This document shows, one piece after another, positions 23,286-32,444 of a stretch of DNA of 33,443 bases. Under the pieces are notes generated by a model. It was not told the DNA's origin and did no database searches. It saw only the letters and a program-made list of their open reading frames with translations. The position numbers and the translations under genes are program-made. How positions within the stretch are numbered: position 1 is the first letter of the stretch; each line of letters starts with the position of its first letter. The stretch comes from Spirochaetota bacterium (GTDB lineage: Bacteria; Spirochaetota; Spirochaetia; CADAEX01), in contig WQTU01000125.1 of NCBI GenBank assembly GCA_009786125.1, positions 1 to 33,443 on the forward strand, in the 5' to 3' direction.

Positions 23286-23633
23286 TTTGGGCTTTAGTGT
23301 AATGTCGCTAAGAACTGCTGACTGAGATGTGAATGGGGCTGGGATGCGAGCCATGGTCGCAAGGGTGTAACAGTCATGGTTGACCGCAGGCGAAAGACGC
23401 GCACGCGATTTTGAAGCTTAGCGGAACATGAGCGAGCGCGTCTTCGCTGGAAACTTCGTTGCGACGTGAAGCCGAAGCGTAACAGTCGCAAGCCAATGTG
23501 ATATTTGCCGACGAAGCGAGTGTCCGGGCAAGTTTGCTTGCACATGACCGAGCGAGGAGGCAAACAAAAGATATTATACAAAGTATAATATCTTTTATCA
23601 TATGTGATAATTTAAAAAGTAGGAAGTTATTTG
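23286..23633. other. Hairpin-rich, GC-richer intergenic block between tsf and frr
   Basis: No credible gene lies here. The left ~270 bases are clearly richer in G+C than the flanking genes and carry nested inverted repeats: GCGAAAGACGCGC/GCGCGTCTTCGC (23391 to ~23450), TTGCGAC/GTCGCAA (23459 to ~23491), CCATG/CATGG and GCAAG/CTTGC. A 9-nt direct repeat GTAACAGTC occurs at about 23368 and 23480. It may be a structured RNA, an inserted repeat family or a decayed element. It does not show the conserved RNase P, tmRNA or 6S signatures I looked for. Confidence 0.7.
23566..23596 (+). terminator. Perfect 14-bp AT-rich hairpin before frr
   Basis: AAAAGATATTATAC (23566-23579) and GTATAATATCTTTT (23583-23596) pair perfectly over a 3-nt loop. 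The TTTT end resembles a weak terminator on either strand. A second small stem TTATCA/TGATAA follows (23595-23610), then AGGAAG, the frr ribosome-binding site. Confidence 0.55.
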
Positions 23634-24188
23634 ATGGAAAGTATAAAATCAAAGACCGAAGATAAGATGAAAAAGACTCTGGCAACTCTTGGAGAAGAAT
23701 TTGCAGGAATAAGAACCGGAAGAGTTTCGGCAGCTCTTTTTGATAAAATATTTGTTAATTATTTTGGGCAGAGTACGCCTTTAAATCAGGTTGCAACAAT
23801 TTCGGTACCTGAAGCAAGGCTTGTTGTTATACAGCCGTGGGATAAATCTGTTATAACTGAGATTGAAAAAGCAATACAAAAATCAGAACTTTCTCTAAAT
23901 CCCAATAATGACGGGAAAATTATAAGAATTAGTATTCCTCCGCTTACCGAGGAGAGGAGAAAAGAGCTTGTAAAAACAGCAAAAAATGTAGCGGAAAAAT
24001 ATAGAGTTGCGCTAAGAAATGTAAGGCGGGATGCTAACGAAGAATTAAAAAAGCAGCTAAAGAGCAGCGAAATTACAGAGGATCAGGAAAAGCAGGCTGC
24101 CGATGATATTCAAAAAGTAACTGATAATTATATTAACGAAGTAAATAAAAAACTTGAATCCAAAGAAAAAGAAATTATGGAAATATGA
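23634..24188 (+). CDS. frr: Ribosome recycling factor
   Basis: RRF, with EF-G, splits the post-termination ribosome. The 184-aa protein shows EEFAGIRTGRVSAALFDKI, VATISVPEARLVVIQPWDKS, IEKAIQKSELSLNPNNDGKIIRISIPPLTEERRKELVK and RNVRRDANEELKK, all family signatures, at the normal length. Start ATG 23634 with AGGAAG seven nt upstream; a preceding TTG at 23631 is in frame. Its stop overlaps the uppS start by ATGA. Confidence 0.97.
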   Translation: MESIKSKTEDKMKKTLATLGEEFAGIRTGRVSAALFDKIFVNYFGQSTPLNQVATISVPEARLVVIQPWDKSVITEIEKAIQKSELSLNPNNDGKIIRISIPPLTEERRKELVKTAKNVAEKYRVALRNVRRDANEELKKQLKSSEITEDQEKQAADDIQKVTDNYINEVNKKLESKEKEIMEI

Positions 24189-24904
24189 TGAGTGATAAAA
24201 AACTACCTGTTCATATTGGAATTATAATGGATGGAAACGGAAGATGGGCGCAAAACCTTGGCAAGCCAAGAAGTTTTGGGCACCAGGAAGGCCTGAAAAC
24301 TGCAAAAAGAATAGCTTTAGCAGCGCTTAACGCTGGGGTGAAGTACCTTTCGCTTTATGTTTTTTCGACCGAAAACTGGAAGAGAACAGAAGACGAAGTT
24401 TCTTTTCTGATGCAGCTTATAAAAAATCATTTGAGGGCAGAATATAACTTTTACAAGGAAAATAAAATAAGAGTTTTGCATTCAGGAGATTTGAAAAAAC
24501 TCCCTAAAGAAATACAAAAAGAAATAACAGATATAACAAACGAAACTTTAGCCTTTGATAAACTTGCTGTAAATCTTGCAATAAATTACGGAGGCAGAGA
24601 CGAGATTATAAGAGCAGTAAACAGGTGGATGAAAAACAGGTCAGTGGATGAGGAGTTGGCAGAAAATGCTTTGGGAAAATATCTTGATCTTCCGGATGTT
24701 CCTGATCCGGATCTTATTATAAGAACTGCCGGGGATTTAAGGCTTAGCAATTTTTTATTATGGGAAAGCGCTTACAGTGAATTCTACTTTAGTGAAAAAG
24801 CCTGGCCCGAATGGACAGAAGAAGATTTTAACAATGCTATTCAGGAATATATGACGAGAGATAGAAAATTTGGAGCAGTGCATGATAAGAAAAAAAATGA
24901 GTAA
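24185..24904 (+). CDS. uppS: Undecaprenyl diphosphate synthase (cis-prenyltransferase)
   Basis: UppS condenses isopentenyl diphosphate units with farnesyl diphosphate in cis, giving the lipid carrier precursor for peptidoglycan and glycan synthesis. The 239-aa protein has IIMDGNGRWAQ with the catalytic Asp16, GHQEGLKTAK, LSLYVFSTENWKR, NYGGRDEI and RTAGDLRLSNFLLWESAYSEFYF, all family motifs. It overlaps frr at the start (ATGA) and cdsA at its end, so the three are translationally coupled. A second ATG at 24188 is equally possible. Confidence 0.96.
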   Translation: MMSDKKLPVHIGIIMDGNGRWAQNLGKPRSFGHQEGLKTAKRIALAALNAGVKYLSLYVFSTENWKRTEDEVSFLMQLIKNHLRAEYNFYKENKIRVLHSGDLKKLPKEIQKEITDITNETLAFDKLAVNLAINYGGRDEIIRAVNRWMKNRSVDEELAENALGKYLDLPDVPDPDLIIRTAGDLRLSNFLLWESAYSEFYFSEKAWPEWTEEDFNNAIQEYMTRDRKFGAVHDKKKNE

Positions 24905-25745
24905 TTTAACATTAAGAATACTTCTTATTTTTGTAGCAGTACCTCTGCTTTTTGGAATAGCTTTTCTTCATCATTTTAATTTTCTTGTGCTTGCCCTGGC
25001 AGGGGCATTTTTCTTGATTAGTGGCACTTATGAAACCTGGAAACTATTTTATGGGAAACTCGAAAAAAGCGATTTTGTTTTTGTAACAATTATTGCTTTT
25101 TCTATTCCGGTTATTATATATTTTGAAAACGCTCAGATGCTGCCGTATAACACTGTTTTTTATTTTTCGGGAGTATTGATCTTTTTTATTTTTATTTATC
25201 AGATATTTAACAGAAACGAGAACAGCTATTCGGAAATCAATAAAAAAACATCGGCGATGCTTGTTCTTATGTTTTATCCTGGCTTGTTTTTTTCTTATGC
25301 ACTAAGGCTTCCTACGCTTCATTATCCTTCGTTTGCAATAATTCTTTTTCTATGGCTTGTGTTTTTTAATGATATATGCGCTTATGTTGCAGGGATGTTG
25401 TGGGGCAATAATAACAGAAACATAATATCTATAAGTCCTAAAAAAAGTCTTGTAGGATTCATATTTGGATTTCTTTCTTCTATTGCTGCTGTAAGCGGTT
25501 TTTATTTTGTAAACCCTAGGTTTTTTGCAGAAAATTATTACTATGCGCTTTTTTTGGGAGCTGCAATAGGGATTGTTTCGATTGTAGGGGATTTAGTTGA
25601 ATCGGCAATGAAGAGATCTGCAAATACAAAAGATTCGGGCGATGTTTTGCCAGGGCGCGGGGGAATTCTGGATAATATAGACTCACTTATTTTTAGCGCA
25701 CCTGTTTTTTATTTTACAGTAAAATATATAAGCACTAACGGATAA
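24882..25745 (+). CDS. cdsA: Phosphatidate cytidylyltransferase
   Basis: CdsA makes CDP-diacylglycerol from phosphatidic acid and CTP, the entry to phospholipid synthesis. The 287-aa protein has several membrane helices and the C-terminal signature ESAMKRSANTKDSGDVLPGRGGILDNIDS; the usual Arg after GGILD is Asn here, a small variation. I chose ATG 24882, preceded by GGAG at 24872, over an in-frame ATG at 24870 and another at 24897. The 5' end overlaps uppS and dxr starts one base after its stop. Confidence 0.94.
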   Translation: MIRKKMSNLTLRILLIFVAVPLLFGIAFLHHFNFLVLALAGAFFLISGTYETWKLFYGKLEKSDFVFVTIIAFSIPVIIYFENAQMLPYNTVFYFSGVLIFFIFIYQIFNRNENSYSEINKKTSAMLVLMFYPGLFFSYALRLPTLHYPSFAIILFLWLVFFNDICAYVAGMLWGNNNRNIISISPKKSLVGFIFGFLSSIAAVSGFYFVNPRFFAENYYYALFLGAAIGIVSIVGDLVESAMKRSANTKDSGDVLPGRGGILDNIDSLIFSAPVFYFTVKYISTNG

Positions 25746-25746
25746 A

Positions 25747-26901
25747 ATGAAAAAAGTTATTATTCTAGGATCTACTGGCTCAATCGGAAAAAGTGCAATT
25801 GATGTTATAAAAAGTATGCCAGGGGATTTTAAAATAAGTGCTTTATCTGCCCATTCAAATGAAGAAGAGCTTCTAAAACAGGCTGCGTTATTTAATGTAA
25901 AGCAACTGGCGCTTGCGGGAAAAAAACCTGCTGATAAATCGATTGCCTATTATTCTCCCGCAGGGCTGCTTGATATGATATCGGAAACAGATGCGGATAT
26001 TGTAGTCAATGGCGTTGCGGGCTCTGACGGGCTTTTGCCGTCAATAGCATCTTTAAAAAGCGGGAAAAATCTTGCTCTTGCAAACAAGGAAACTATTGTA
26101 ATGGCAGGAAGTTTTATTACAGATATTGCTTTGCAAACAGGCAAAAAAATTATTCCTGTGGATTCCGAACATTCTGCTGTGTTTCAGCTTTTGGAAGGAA
26201 AGAAAAAAGAAGATATTGATGAAATAATATTAACTGCTTCGGGCGGAGCATTCAGGAATCTTTCCAGCGAAGAGTTAAAAAATGCAAAACTTGAAGATGC
26301 GCTTAAACATCCTAACTGGTCAATGGGAACAAAAATTACAATTGATTCAGCTTCGATGGCAAACAAGGGGCTTGAAGTAATTGAGGCATACTTGCTTTTT
26401 AATCTCCCTCTTTCCAGGATAAAAGTTTTGATTCACCCGCAGAGCATGGTGCATTCTCTTGTGAGAATGGCAGAAGGTTCGCTTTATGCGCAAATAAGCG
26501 AGCCGGATATGCGGGTTCCCATTCAGAATGCTCTTACTTGGCCCAAGGTTGGTCCTTTGCTTTTTGGCAAGCTTGATCTTACCGGACTTTCTTTAACGTT
26601 TCAGGCTCCTGATTTTGAAAAATATAAAATGCTTAAGCTTGCCTACTCTGCCGCAGAACTTGGGCAGGGTAAATGCATAATATACAATGCAGCCAATGAA
26701 GTTGCAGTAGATGCTTTTATGAACAGGAAAATTGATTTTTTGGGAATTCCGCATATTACAGAACACGCTATAGAAAATGTTAATTTAAAAAGAATTGACA
26801 CTCTTGAAGATATAATAGAAGCTGACAATAATACTCGTATTTTTGTAAAAGAATTTTTAGGGGAATATATTAAAAAAAATGGGATTTGGAATATTTATTA
26901 A
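25747..26901 (+). CDS. dxr: 1-deoxy-D-xylulose 5-phosphate reductoisomerase
   Basis: Dxr converts DXP to MEP with NADPH, the committed step of the non-mevalonate isoprenoid pathway that feeds UppS. The 384-aa protein has the NADPH-binding start LGSTGSIGKSAIDVI, NKETIVMAG, the metal site VDSEHSAVFQLL, and HPNWSMGTKITIDSASMANKGLEVIEA with catalytic residues. It starts one base after cdsA and its 3' end overlaps rseP by 23 bp. Confidence 0.97.
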   Translation: MKKVIILGSTGSIGKSAIDVIKSMPGDFKISALSAHSNEEELLKQAALFNVKQLALAGKKPADKSIAYYSPAGLLDMISETDADIVVNGVAGSDGLLPSIASLKSGKNLALANKETIVMAGSFITDIALQTGKKIIPVDSEHSAVFQLLEGKKKEDIDEIILTASGGAFRNLSSEELKNAKLEDALKHPNWSMGTKITIDSASMANKGLEVIEAYLLFNLPLSRIKVLIHPQSMVHSLVRMAEGSLYAQISEPDMRVPIQNALTWPKVGPLLFGKLDLTGLSLTFQAPDFEKYKMLKLAYSAAELGQGKCIIYNAANEVAVDAFMNRKIDFLGIPHITEHAIENVNLKRIDTLEDIIEADNNTRIFVKEFLGEYIKKNGIWNIY

Positions 26902-28255
26902 TATAATAGTTGGGCTTTTTGGGCTTGGCATAGTGGTTTTCATACATGAGCTGGGGCATTTTCTTGCTGCAAAATTTTTTAGAATAACAGTGCTTGCTTT
27001 TTCTGTAGGCTGGGGCAAGAAAATACTCAGTTTTCGCAAAGGAGAAACAGAATATCGTCTTTCGCTTTTTCCTCTTGGCGGTTATTGCCAACTCAAAGGA
27101 GATGAGAGCTTAAGAGAAGCTATTGAAACAAACAGCGATCATATAAAAGCAGAAGATGGTTCGCTGTTTTCTGTGCCGCCGTGGAAAAGGATAGTTGTTT
27201 TTTTCGCCGGACCTTTTATGAATCTTTTATTTGCAATTATTGTTTTGTCCATAATCTGGTTTAACGGCTTTAGTTATTACAGCCCAGATGCCCGCATAAT
27301 TTTAGTATCTGATTTTAGTAATGATACAGAACAGGTTTTTCCTGCAAATATAGCAGGACTAAAGTCAGGCGACAAAATTATAGAAATTGACAACAGAGCA
27401 ATTCGTAACTATCAGAATGTAAGAGAAATTATTGCGCTTAATGCACAAAGGCAAATGGATATAAGAGTAATAAGAAACGGAAGAATACTCGACTTGGAAA
27501 TAGAACCGGACTTGAATAGAAGAACAGGCGCTGGCATAATAGGTGTGTTCCCATGGATAGACCCTGTTGTTTCAAGAGTGCAGCCCGGATCCCCGGCAGA
27601 TTTGGCAGGGCTTATGGATGGAGATATAATAACAGAAGTTTCCGGAGTGCCTGTTCGAAATCAAATGGATTTTTTTAAACAGCTTGAAACAAGACCCGAG
27701 CTGCTGGATATAAAATTCATACGAAATAACAGAGAGCACTTTACATCTCTAGCGCTAACCTATGATGAACATGGGCAGACGAGTCCTGGATTTGTGTTTA
27801 GTGTTTACAGATACTCAACTCCCGACTATTCACCTATAGGCGCATTAAGAAGAGGAACGGAAGAGTCTTTTAGAATTCTTTTTGTTTCAATAAAAGGTTT
27901 GAGAACTATTTTTAGAGGAGATGTTGACATAAATCAGGCTGTATCCGGTCCCATACGCATAACGTATATGGTCGGAGATTTTGCGACAACAGCATTTAGC
28001 GAAAGCGCCAGGGCAGGGTTAATAAGCTTTTTTAAATTTCTTTCTTTAATAAGCGTAGCGCTTTTTTTTATGAATCTTCTTCCTATACCTGCCATTGACG
28101 GAGGTCAAATTGTTTTTGCTTTCTGTGAAATAATATTTAGAAGAAATTTCAAGCCAAAAGCTATTTATCGTTACCAGATTGCGGGCTTTGTTTTTATATT
28201 TTTGCTTTTGTTTTTAACTTTGTTTAATGATATACTTTTTTTTATAAATAGGTGA
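26879..28255 (+). CDS. rseP: RseP-family site-2 membrane protease
   Basis: RseP cleaves within membranes, usually releasing anti-sigma factors. The 458-aa protein has the HELGH zinc motif (residues 23-27) in the first membrane helix, two PDZ-like domains between about 150 and 320 (GLKSGDKIIEIDN and GSPADLAGLMDGDIITEVSG) and the second active-site motif NLLPIPAIDGGQ with Asp407 near the C-terminus. Length is normal. Its start lies inside dxr, so translation is coupled. No recognisable anti-sigma substrate is in the window. Confidence 0.95.
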   Translation: MGFGIFINIIVGLFGLGIVVFIHELGHFLAAKFFRITVLAFSVGWGKKILSFRKGETEYRLSLFPLGGYCQLKGDESLREAIETNSDHIKAEDGSLFSVPPWKRIVVFFAGPFMNLLFAIIVLSIIWFNGFSYYSPDARIILVSDFSNDTEQVFPANIAGLKSGDKIIEIDNRAIRNYQNVREIIALNAQRQMDIRVIRNGRILDLEIEPDLNRRTGAGIIGVFPWIDPVVSRVQPGSPADLAGLMDGDIITEVSGVPVRNQMDFFKQLETRPELLDIKFIRNNREHFTSLALTYDEHGQTSPGFVFSVYRYSTPDYSPIGALRRGTEESFRILFVSIKGLRTIFRGDVDINQAVSGPIRITYMVGDFATTAFSESARAGLISFFKFLSLISVALFFMNLLPIPAIDGGQIVFAFCEIIFRRNFKPKAIYRYQIAGFVFIFLLLFLTLFNDILFFINR

Positions 28256-28274
28256 GACGGCAGGGAGGCTCAGG

Positions 28275-28901
28275 ATGAAAGTTATAGTGCCATGCCATTG
28301 CGGGCATCAATTTGATTATGAATATGACGACGAAGTGGAAATAACGCCGGATATATATAACGATATTGTCCATGGGAATTTTATGAGTGTGCCTTGTGAA
28401 AAATGCGGAATAACTCTTAAGCCGGAATTTTCTGTAATGTTTACGCATCCTGTAAAACAGATGAAAATACTCCTGGTGCCGGAGCTTCAGCGGGATTCTT
28501 TTTTAATGGGAAAATCTCCGTTAGTTTATAAAAAAACAGACAGAGCTGTCATTGGATTTATGGAACTTGCGGAAAAATTGAAAATCCTGGAAGCAGGGTT
28601 TGATGATATCGTTGTCGAATGTGTTAAATATTATATACTCTCGAAAATTGTAAATGAAAGTAATTTGGAAACAGAGATTTTTATCTTTTTTGACGAACTG
28701 GAAAATAATAAACTAAGTTATCATATACATGGGCTCAAAAAAGATGAAGTAGGTGTTCTTAATATTGATATGGAGTTTTATAATATGACCTGCGAAAAAC
28801 TCAAAGATACAATAAATGAAGAGCCTTATAAAATTTTTCTTACTCCGCCATATATCTCTATTTTAAAACTTTATAGAGAATATAACAATGAAGCAGAGTA
28901 A
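28275..28901 (+). CDS. CpXC-domain protein
   Basis: The 208-aa protein begins MKVIVPCHCGHQFDYEY and has the paired CpXC-type zinc knuckles: CHCGHQF (7-13) and CEKCG near residue 42. This family has no firm function. The rest is mixed helix/strand with no membrane segment. GGGAGG lies 7 nt before the ATG and it starts 19 bp after rseP, so it is probably the last gene of the rpsB-rseP cluster. It converges with the ComFB-like gene. Confidence 0.88.
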   Translation: MKVIVPCHCGHQFDYEYDDEVEITPDIYNDIVHGNFMSVPCEKCGITLKPEFSVMFTHPVKQMKILLVPELQRDSFLMGKSPLVYKKTDRAVIGFMELAEKLKILEAGFDDIVVECVKYYILSKIVNESNLETEIFIFFDELENNKLSYHIHGLKKDEVGVLNIDMEFYNMTCEKLKDTINEEPYKIFLTPPYISILKLYREYNNEAE

Positions 28902-28915
28902 GATAGTTTTTTCAA

Positions 28916-29203
28916 TTAATTATGCGAAGGGTTCGCCTTGATTTTCTCGATTGCTTGTTTTAGTGTTTTTTTAAGAGCTTCAAGATATTTTTCATCCGGA
29001 ATATTTGTATAGAGCCCGCCTTTAAGAGAAGTCTTATAAAGAGGTTTTATATTATTGAGGGTAAACCCAACTATATCGAGAATACAATCCTGGCAGTCGC
29101 AAATTGTTTTATCTCTTTTCATTTCTTTTGCAAGCGTATCTTTTACAAGCTCTTCAGCTTCATTTTTTAGATACTCAAAATTATAGATTTCGTTTAAATT
29201 CAT
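28916..29203 (-). CDS. ComFB-like late-competence family protein
   Basis: The 95-aa product has the ComFB hallmarks: an N-terminal helix (NEAEELVKDTLAKEM), a Cys triad CDCQDC (35-40) and an LNNIKPLY motif. The family is named for a Bacillus competence operon; in cyanobacteria related proteins bind c-di-nucleotides. A function in this organism is not established. It is on the same strand as dnaB, 57 bp downstream, and converges with the CpXC gene. Confidence 0.8.
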   Translation of the reverse strand: MNLNEIYNFEYLKNEAEELVKDTLAKEMKRDKTICDCQDCILDIVGFTLNNIKPLYKTSLKGGLYTNIPDEKYLEALKKTLKQAIEKIKANPSHN

Positions 29204-29260
29204 TTTTCCCCCACCTTTTTTATACTCGGTCTATTTTTATTAAAACTTAGTTAATGCTGG

Positions 29261-30598
29261 TTATTCCTCGGTTTTTGATTCAAACCTTGTGTACTTTGGA
29301 ATAAAGACCATTTTAATCTCTCCAATAGGACCATTTCTCTGCTTTGCAATAATTACTTCTGTTTCAATGCCTCCTCCGGGGTTCTCCGGTTTTGCATCAT
29401 CTCCGGCTCTTTCCCTATGGAGAAAAACTACAAGGTCTGCATCTTGCTCTATGGAGCCGGACTCGCGCAAGTCTGCAAGAGATGGTTTTTTCCCTTCTGT
29501 TTCGCGCTTTACCTGCGAAAGAACTACTACAGGAATATCAAGCTCTCTTGCAAGCGCCTTTAAAGATCTTGATATTTCCGCAATTTGTTCGTGCCTTGGA
29601 ATTGCTCTGTTTTCAGCCTGCACAAGCGTAAGGTAGTCGACAAAAATAACCTGCACACGATGCTGCCGTATCATTTTTCTTGCAAGCGCCCTAAGGTCAA
29701 GTATTTTTAAATCCGAAACAGATGTCAGATAAAGAGGGGCTTCATAAATATCGCCGGCTACGTCCTGTATCTTGCTTATTTGAAGCTCGGAGAGCATACC
29801 AGATCTTATAAAATTGCTTGCTACTCTTGCTTCGGATGAAATAAGCCTCTCCATTATTGCCTGTTCAGACATTTCCAGCGAGAAAAATCCAACAGGGATT
29901 TTGTGCCTTATGGCAATATTCGCAGCCATTGAAAGCGCAAGGGCTGTTTTTCCTATGGATGGCCGCGCGCCAATAACTATAAATTCCGATTTTTGGAACC
30001 CGTTTGTAATTTTATCAAGGTCTTTGAATCCTGATGGCACACCTGTGCATGAATCGCCAGAAGCCATTAATTTTTGAATTGCTTCCATCGCACCCGGGAG
30101 AAGCTCTTTTAGCGACTTATAACTGCTGGTAGAGCGTTTTTCTATAATTTCAAAAATTAATTTTTCAGCTTCTTCGAGAACATATGCGGTTTCTGTTGTG
30201 TCATCAAAAGCGCCGGAAATAATTTCTCCTGATATTTTAATAAGCCCGCGCCTTACGCTGTTTTCCTGTACAATTTTTGAATAGTATTCAACATTTGCGC
30301 TGCTTGGAACTTCGGAAGAAAGAGAGGAGATATAAGCAGCCCCTCCGCATTCGTCAAGCTTGCCAATGTTGCGCAGTTGTTGTACCACAGTAAGAATATC
30401 AATGTTCTCTGCTTTTTCTGATAAGTCGAGTATTGCCTGGAAAATTGCTTTATGACTGTTTTTGTAAAAATCATCCGGACGAAGATACATAACAACAGTA
30501 TCTATTGCATCCGGATTTATTAATATTGCTCCAAGTGTAGCTTTTTCCGCTTCAAGATTATGAGGCGGTATTTTGTCTTTTAAAGGAGCCTGAGACAT
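29261..30598 (-). CDS. dnaB: Replicative DNA helicase DnaB
   Basis: DnaB unwinds the replication fork as a hexamer. The 445-aa protein has the N-terminal domain (PPHNLEAEKATLGAILINPDAID), Walker A GARPSIGKT (210-218), the Walker B FVDYL region with Asp321, SQVKRETEGK and LRESGSIEQDADLVVFLHR, and the C-terminal arginine-finger region. Length is normal. It is the last gene of the rpsF operon, 8 nt after the rplI stop, with a weak Shine-Dalgarno. Confidence 0.97.
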   Translation of the reverse strand: MSQAPLKDKIPPHNLEAEKATLGAILINPDAIDTVVMYLRPDDFYKNSHKAIFQAILDLSEKAENIDILTVVQQLRNIGKLDECGGAAYISSLSSEVPSSANVEYYSKIVQENSVRRGLIKISGEIISGAFDDTTETAYVLEEAEKLIFEIIEKRSTSSYKSLKELLPGAMEAIQKLMASGDSCTGVPSGFKDLDKITNGFQKSEFIVIGARPSIGKTALALSMAANIAIRHKIPVGFFSLEMSEQAIMERLISSEARVASNFIRSGMLSELQISKIQDVAGDIYEAPLYLTSVSDLKILDLRALARKMIRQHRVQVIFVDYLTLVQAENRAIPRHEQIAEISRSLKALARELDIPVVVLSQVKRETEGKKPSLADLRESGSIEQDADLVVFLHRERAGDDAKPENPGGGIETEVIIAKQRNGPIGEIKMVFIPKYTRFESKTEE

Positions 30599-30606
30599 TT
30601 GTCAAA

Positions 30607-31086
30607 TTATTTTTTTCCGGTTTCTGCAGATTCAGAAGCGGAAACTGTTACTTTTAATACAGCTGCCTGGTTAGCGTATAGCTTTACTTTGATGTTATAG
30701 TTGCCAACCATTTTAATATTGTTCTCAGGCACTTCTATTTTTTTCTTCTCAACAGTAATACCTTCTTTGGCAAGAGCATCTGCAATTACAGAATTATTTA
30801 CAGATCCAAACAGTTTTCCTGTCTCTCCAGCAGGCATTGATATAGAAAATCCTTCGAGCGATTCAATTCTTTCCTTAATTCCAAGAGCCTGCTGTCTCTT
30901 TTCTTCTTTTTTCTTTGCTATGAGCTCTTTTTTTTGTGCAAAAACATTAATATATTTTTTTGTATGAGGAACCGCCATACCTTTGGGAATAAGATAGTTT
31001 CTGGCATAGCCATCAGCTACTGATTTTACATCTCCTTCCTCTCCAAGACTTGCAATATCCTGATTAAGAATTATCTTCATTGTCAT
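30607..31086 (-). CDS. rplI: Ribosomal protein L9
   Basis: L9 is a 50S protein. The 159-aa product has IILNQDIASLGEEGDVKSVADGYARNYLIPKGMAVPHT (the N-terminal RNA-binding domain), a long charged connecting helix and the C-terminal domain. Its start ATG 31086, preceded by GGGAG, lies inside the DUF2232 gene (23-bp overlap); an in-frame ATG 31080 (MKIIL) matches the usual L9 start but has poorer spacing. C-terminal residues after about 148 (SASESAETGKK) are an extra tail. Confidence 0.95.
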   Translation of the reverse strand: MTMKIILNQDIASLGEEGDVKSVADGYARNYLIPKGMAVPHTKKYINVFAQKKELIAKKKEEKRQQALGIKERIESLEGFSISMPAGETGKLFGSVNNSVIADALAKEGITVEKKKIEVPENNIKMVGNYNIKVKLYANQAAVLKVTVSASESAETGKK

Positions 31087-32086
31087 GTTTTTTCTCCCTT
31101 ATATTCTTATAATTTATCCATATTTCTGATAGACCAAGCGCTGGCACTGCAATAAGCACCACAAAATTTAAACCCGGCTGCATTAGGAACAATACGAGTG
31201 TAACATAAGTAATCACCCTAAGAATTCTTGGAGCATTCAGAACTAAGAGCAAAGTCTGAATTATTCCAATCCCCCGCAACCCATAAAGTGTAGCTATTAT
31301 AAGCAGCATATTCCAGCCAATGTGGCCTAAAAATCCAATACTTATCCTAGAATCAATTACTACAGTTAATAATGCTATTATAAGAGGCCAAAGCATATTT
31401 GGAATAGAGAACGCAAGCAAACTAAGTTTGCTGCTCCATTTACCATCTACATTTTTTATGCTGCCTAGCCACCAACTTCCCGCAAGCAGAACAAAGTATA
31501 AAAAAAGATAACTACGCAATATAGTTCTTTTTATATTATTATATACAGTTTCAACATCAATAGTTCCAAATATTGCAGCAATATCTGAATAATAGCTGCG
31601 CGGTGATTCATAAAAAGTACGAGTTAGTGCTTCAAAAAAAACCGTTAAATAACTTTTATAATGATTTTGAATAACTGCTGAATTCATAATTAAAAGAAGC
31701 GGAATTCCAATAAAAAAAGCTCCAATTGTTGCAATAAACAATTTTTTAAGCATTCTTGGATTTCCAGGCCAACTATAATTAATGTACAAAAACCCCAAAA
31801 GCATCATTACTATTATATAAATTTCTGAAACAACTAAAGCGCTTCTTAATGCAAATGTTTCAACCCTGGCTGTTTTTATAAAAGAAACAATTACAGTTAT
31901 TGCAATAACAATAACTGCTGCCTTAAACATTGGCATAAAGCCTTTAGTGTTTCTAAGAAATTGAAGCGGAATAAGGAAAAAGATGAATAAAAATCCAAGT
32001 TGATAAAAAAATGCAGATAAAAGCGAAAGAATTACCACGCTTAGTTCAATTTTTTTAAATTCATCCGAAATTCCCTTAGTGTCCAT
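31064..32086 (-). CDS. DUF2232 (YybS-like) membrane protein
   Basis: The ~340-aa protein has about eight hydrophobic helices and little else recognisable, and sits between rpsR and rplI, the position of Bacillus yybS. I therefore call it DUF2232/YybS-like on both topology and context. The function is unknown. Two ATGs (32089, 32086) follow AAGGA; 32086 has better spacing. Its end overlaps the rplI start. Confidence 0.75.
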   Translation of the reverse strand: MDTKGISDEFKKIELSVVILSLLSAFFYQLGFLFIFFLIPLQFLRNTKGFMPMFKAAVIVIAITVIVSFIKTARVETFALRSALVVSEIYIIVMMLLGFLYINYSWPGNPRMLKKLFIATIGAFFIGIPLLLIMNSAVIQNHYKSYLTVFFEALTRTFYESPRSYYSDIAAIFGTIDVETVYNNIKRTILRSYLFLYFVLLAGSWWLGSIKNVDGKWSSKLSLLAFSIPNMLWPLIIALLTVVIDSRISIGFLGHIGWNMLLIIATLYGLRGIGIIQTLLLVLNAPRILRVITYVTLVLFLMQPGLNFVVLIAVPALGLSEIWINYKNIREKKHDNEDNS

Positions 32087-32106
32087 CATAATTCCTTAAA
32101 GAAAAC

Positions 32107-32427
32107 TTAACCCTTTACAAAAGGCAAATATGCAAGAACTCGCGCTCTTTTTATTGCTGTTGTAAGAGACCTTTGATGTTTTGCACATGTTCCGGTAATT
32201 CTTCTTGGAAGTATTTTTCCTCTTTCTGTAATAAAGCGCCTTAACATTTCATGATTTTTATAATCAGCAACATTTTTTTGATCGCAAAATTTACATATTT
32301 TTCTTTTAAATACAGGTTTTACCTTATCTTTGCCTGACCCCATTTTGTGATCATCATCATAAGGTATATCCATATCTTTTTTATCGAAATTATCATTATC
32401 AATTTTTTCTTTATAATCATCTGACAT
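32107..32427 (-). CDS. rpsR: Ribosomal protein S18
   Basis: S18 binds S6 on the 30S platform. The 106-aa product has the core [64 protein letters not shown], with Cys residues of the zinc-binding form. The first ~38 residues are an extra Asp/Lys-rich segment. AAAGGAG lies 8 nt before the ATG. Confidence 0.96.
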   Translation of the reverse strand: MSDDYKEKIDNDNFDKKDMDIPYDDDHKMGSGKDKVKPVFKRKICKFCDQKNVADYKNHEMLRRFITERGKILPRRITGTCAKHQRSLTTAIKRARVLAYLPFVKG

Positions 32428-32444
32428 ATTTATTACTCCTTTAT

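Noticed and set aside
23286-23565. RNase P RNA, tmRNA or 6S RNA in the tsf-frr gap
   Set aside because: The conserved RNase P block (GAGGAAAGTCCGGGC-like) and tmRNA tag/tRNA-like ends are not visible; only a partial GTCCGGGC string is present.
23374-23685. 103-aa minus-strand frame across the tsf-frr spacer
   Set aside because: It runs through hairpin repeats and overlaps the frr 5' end on the opposite strand; composition is that of a structured repeat rather than a gene.
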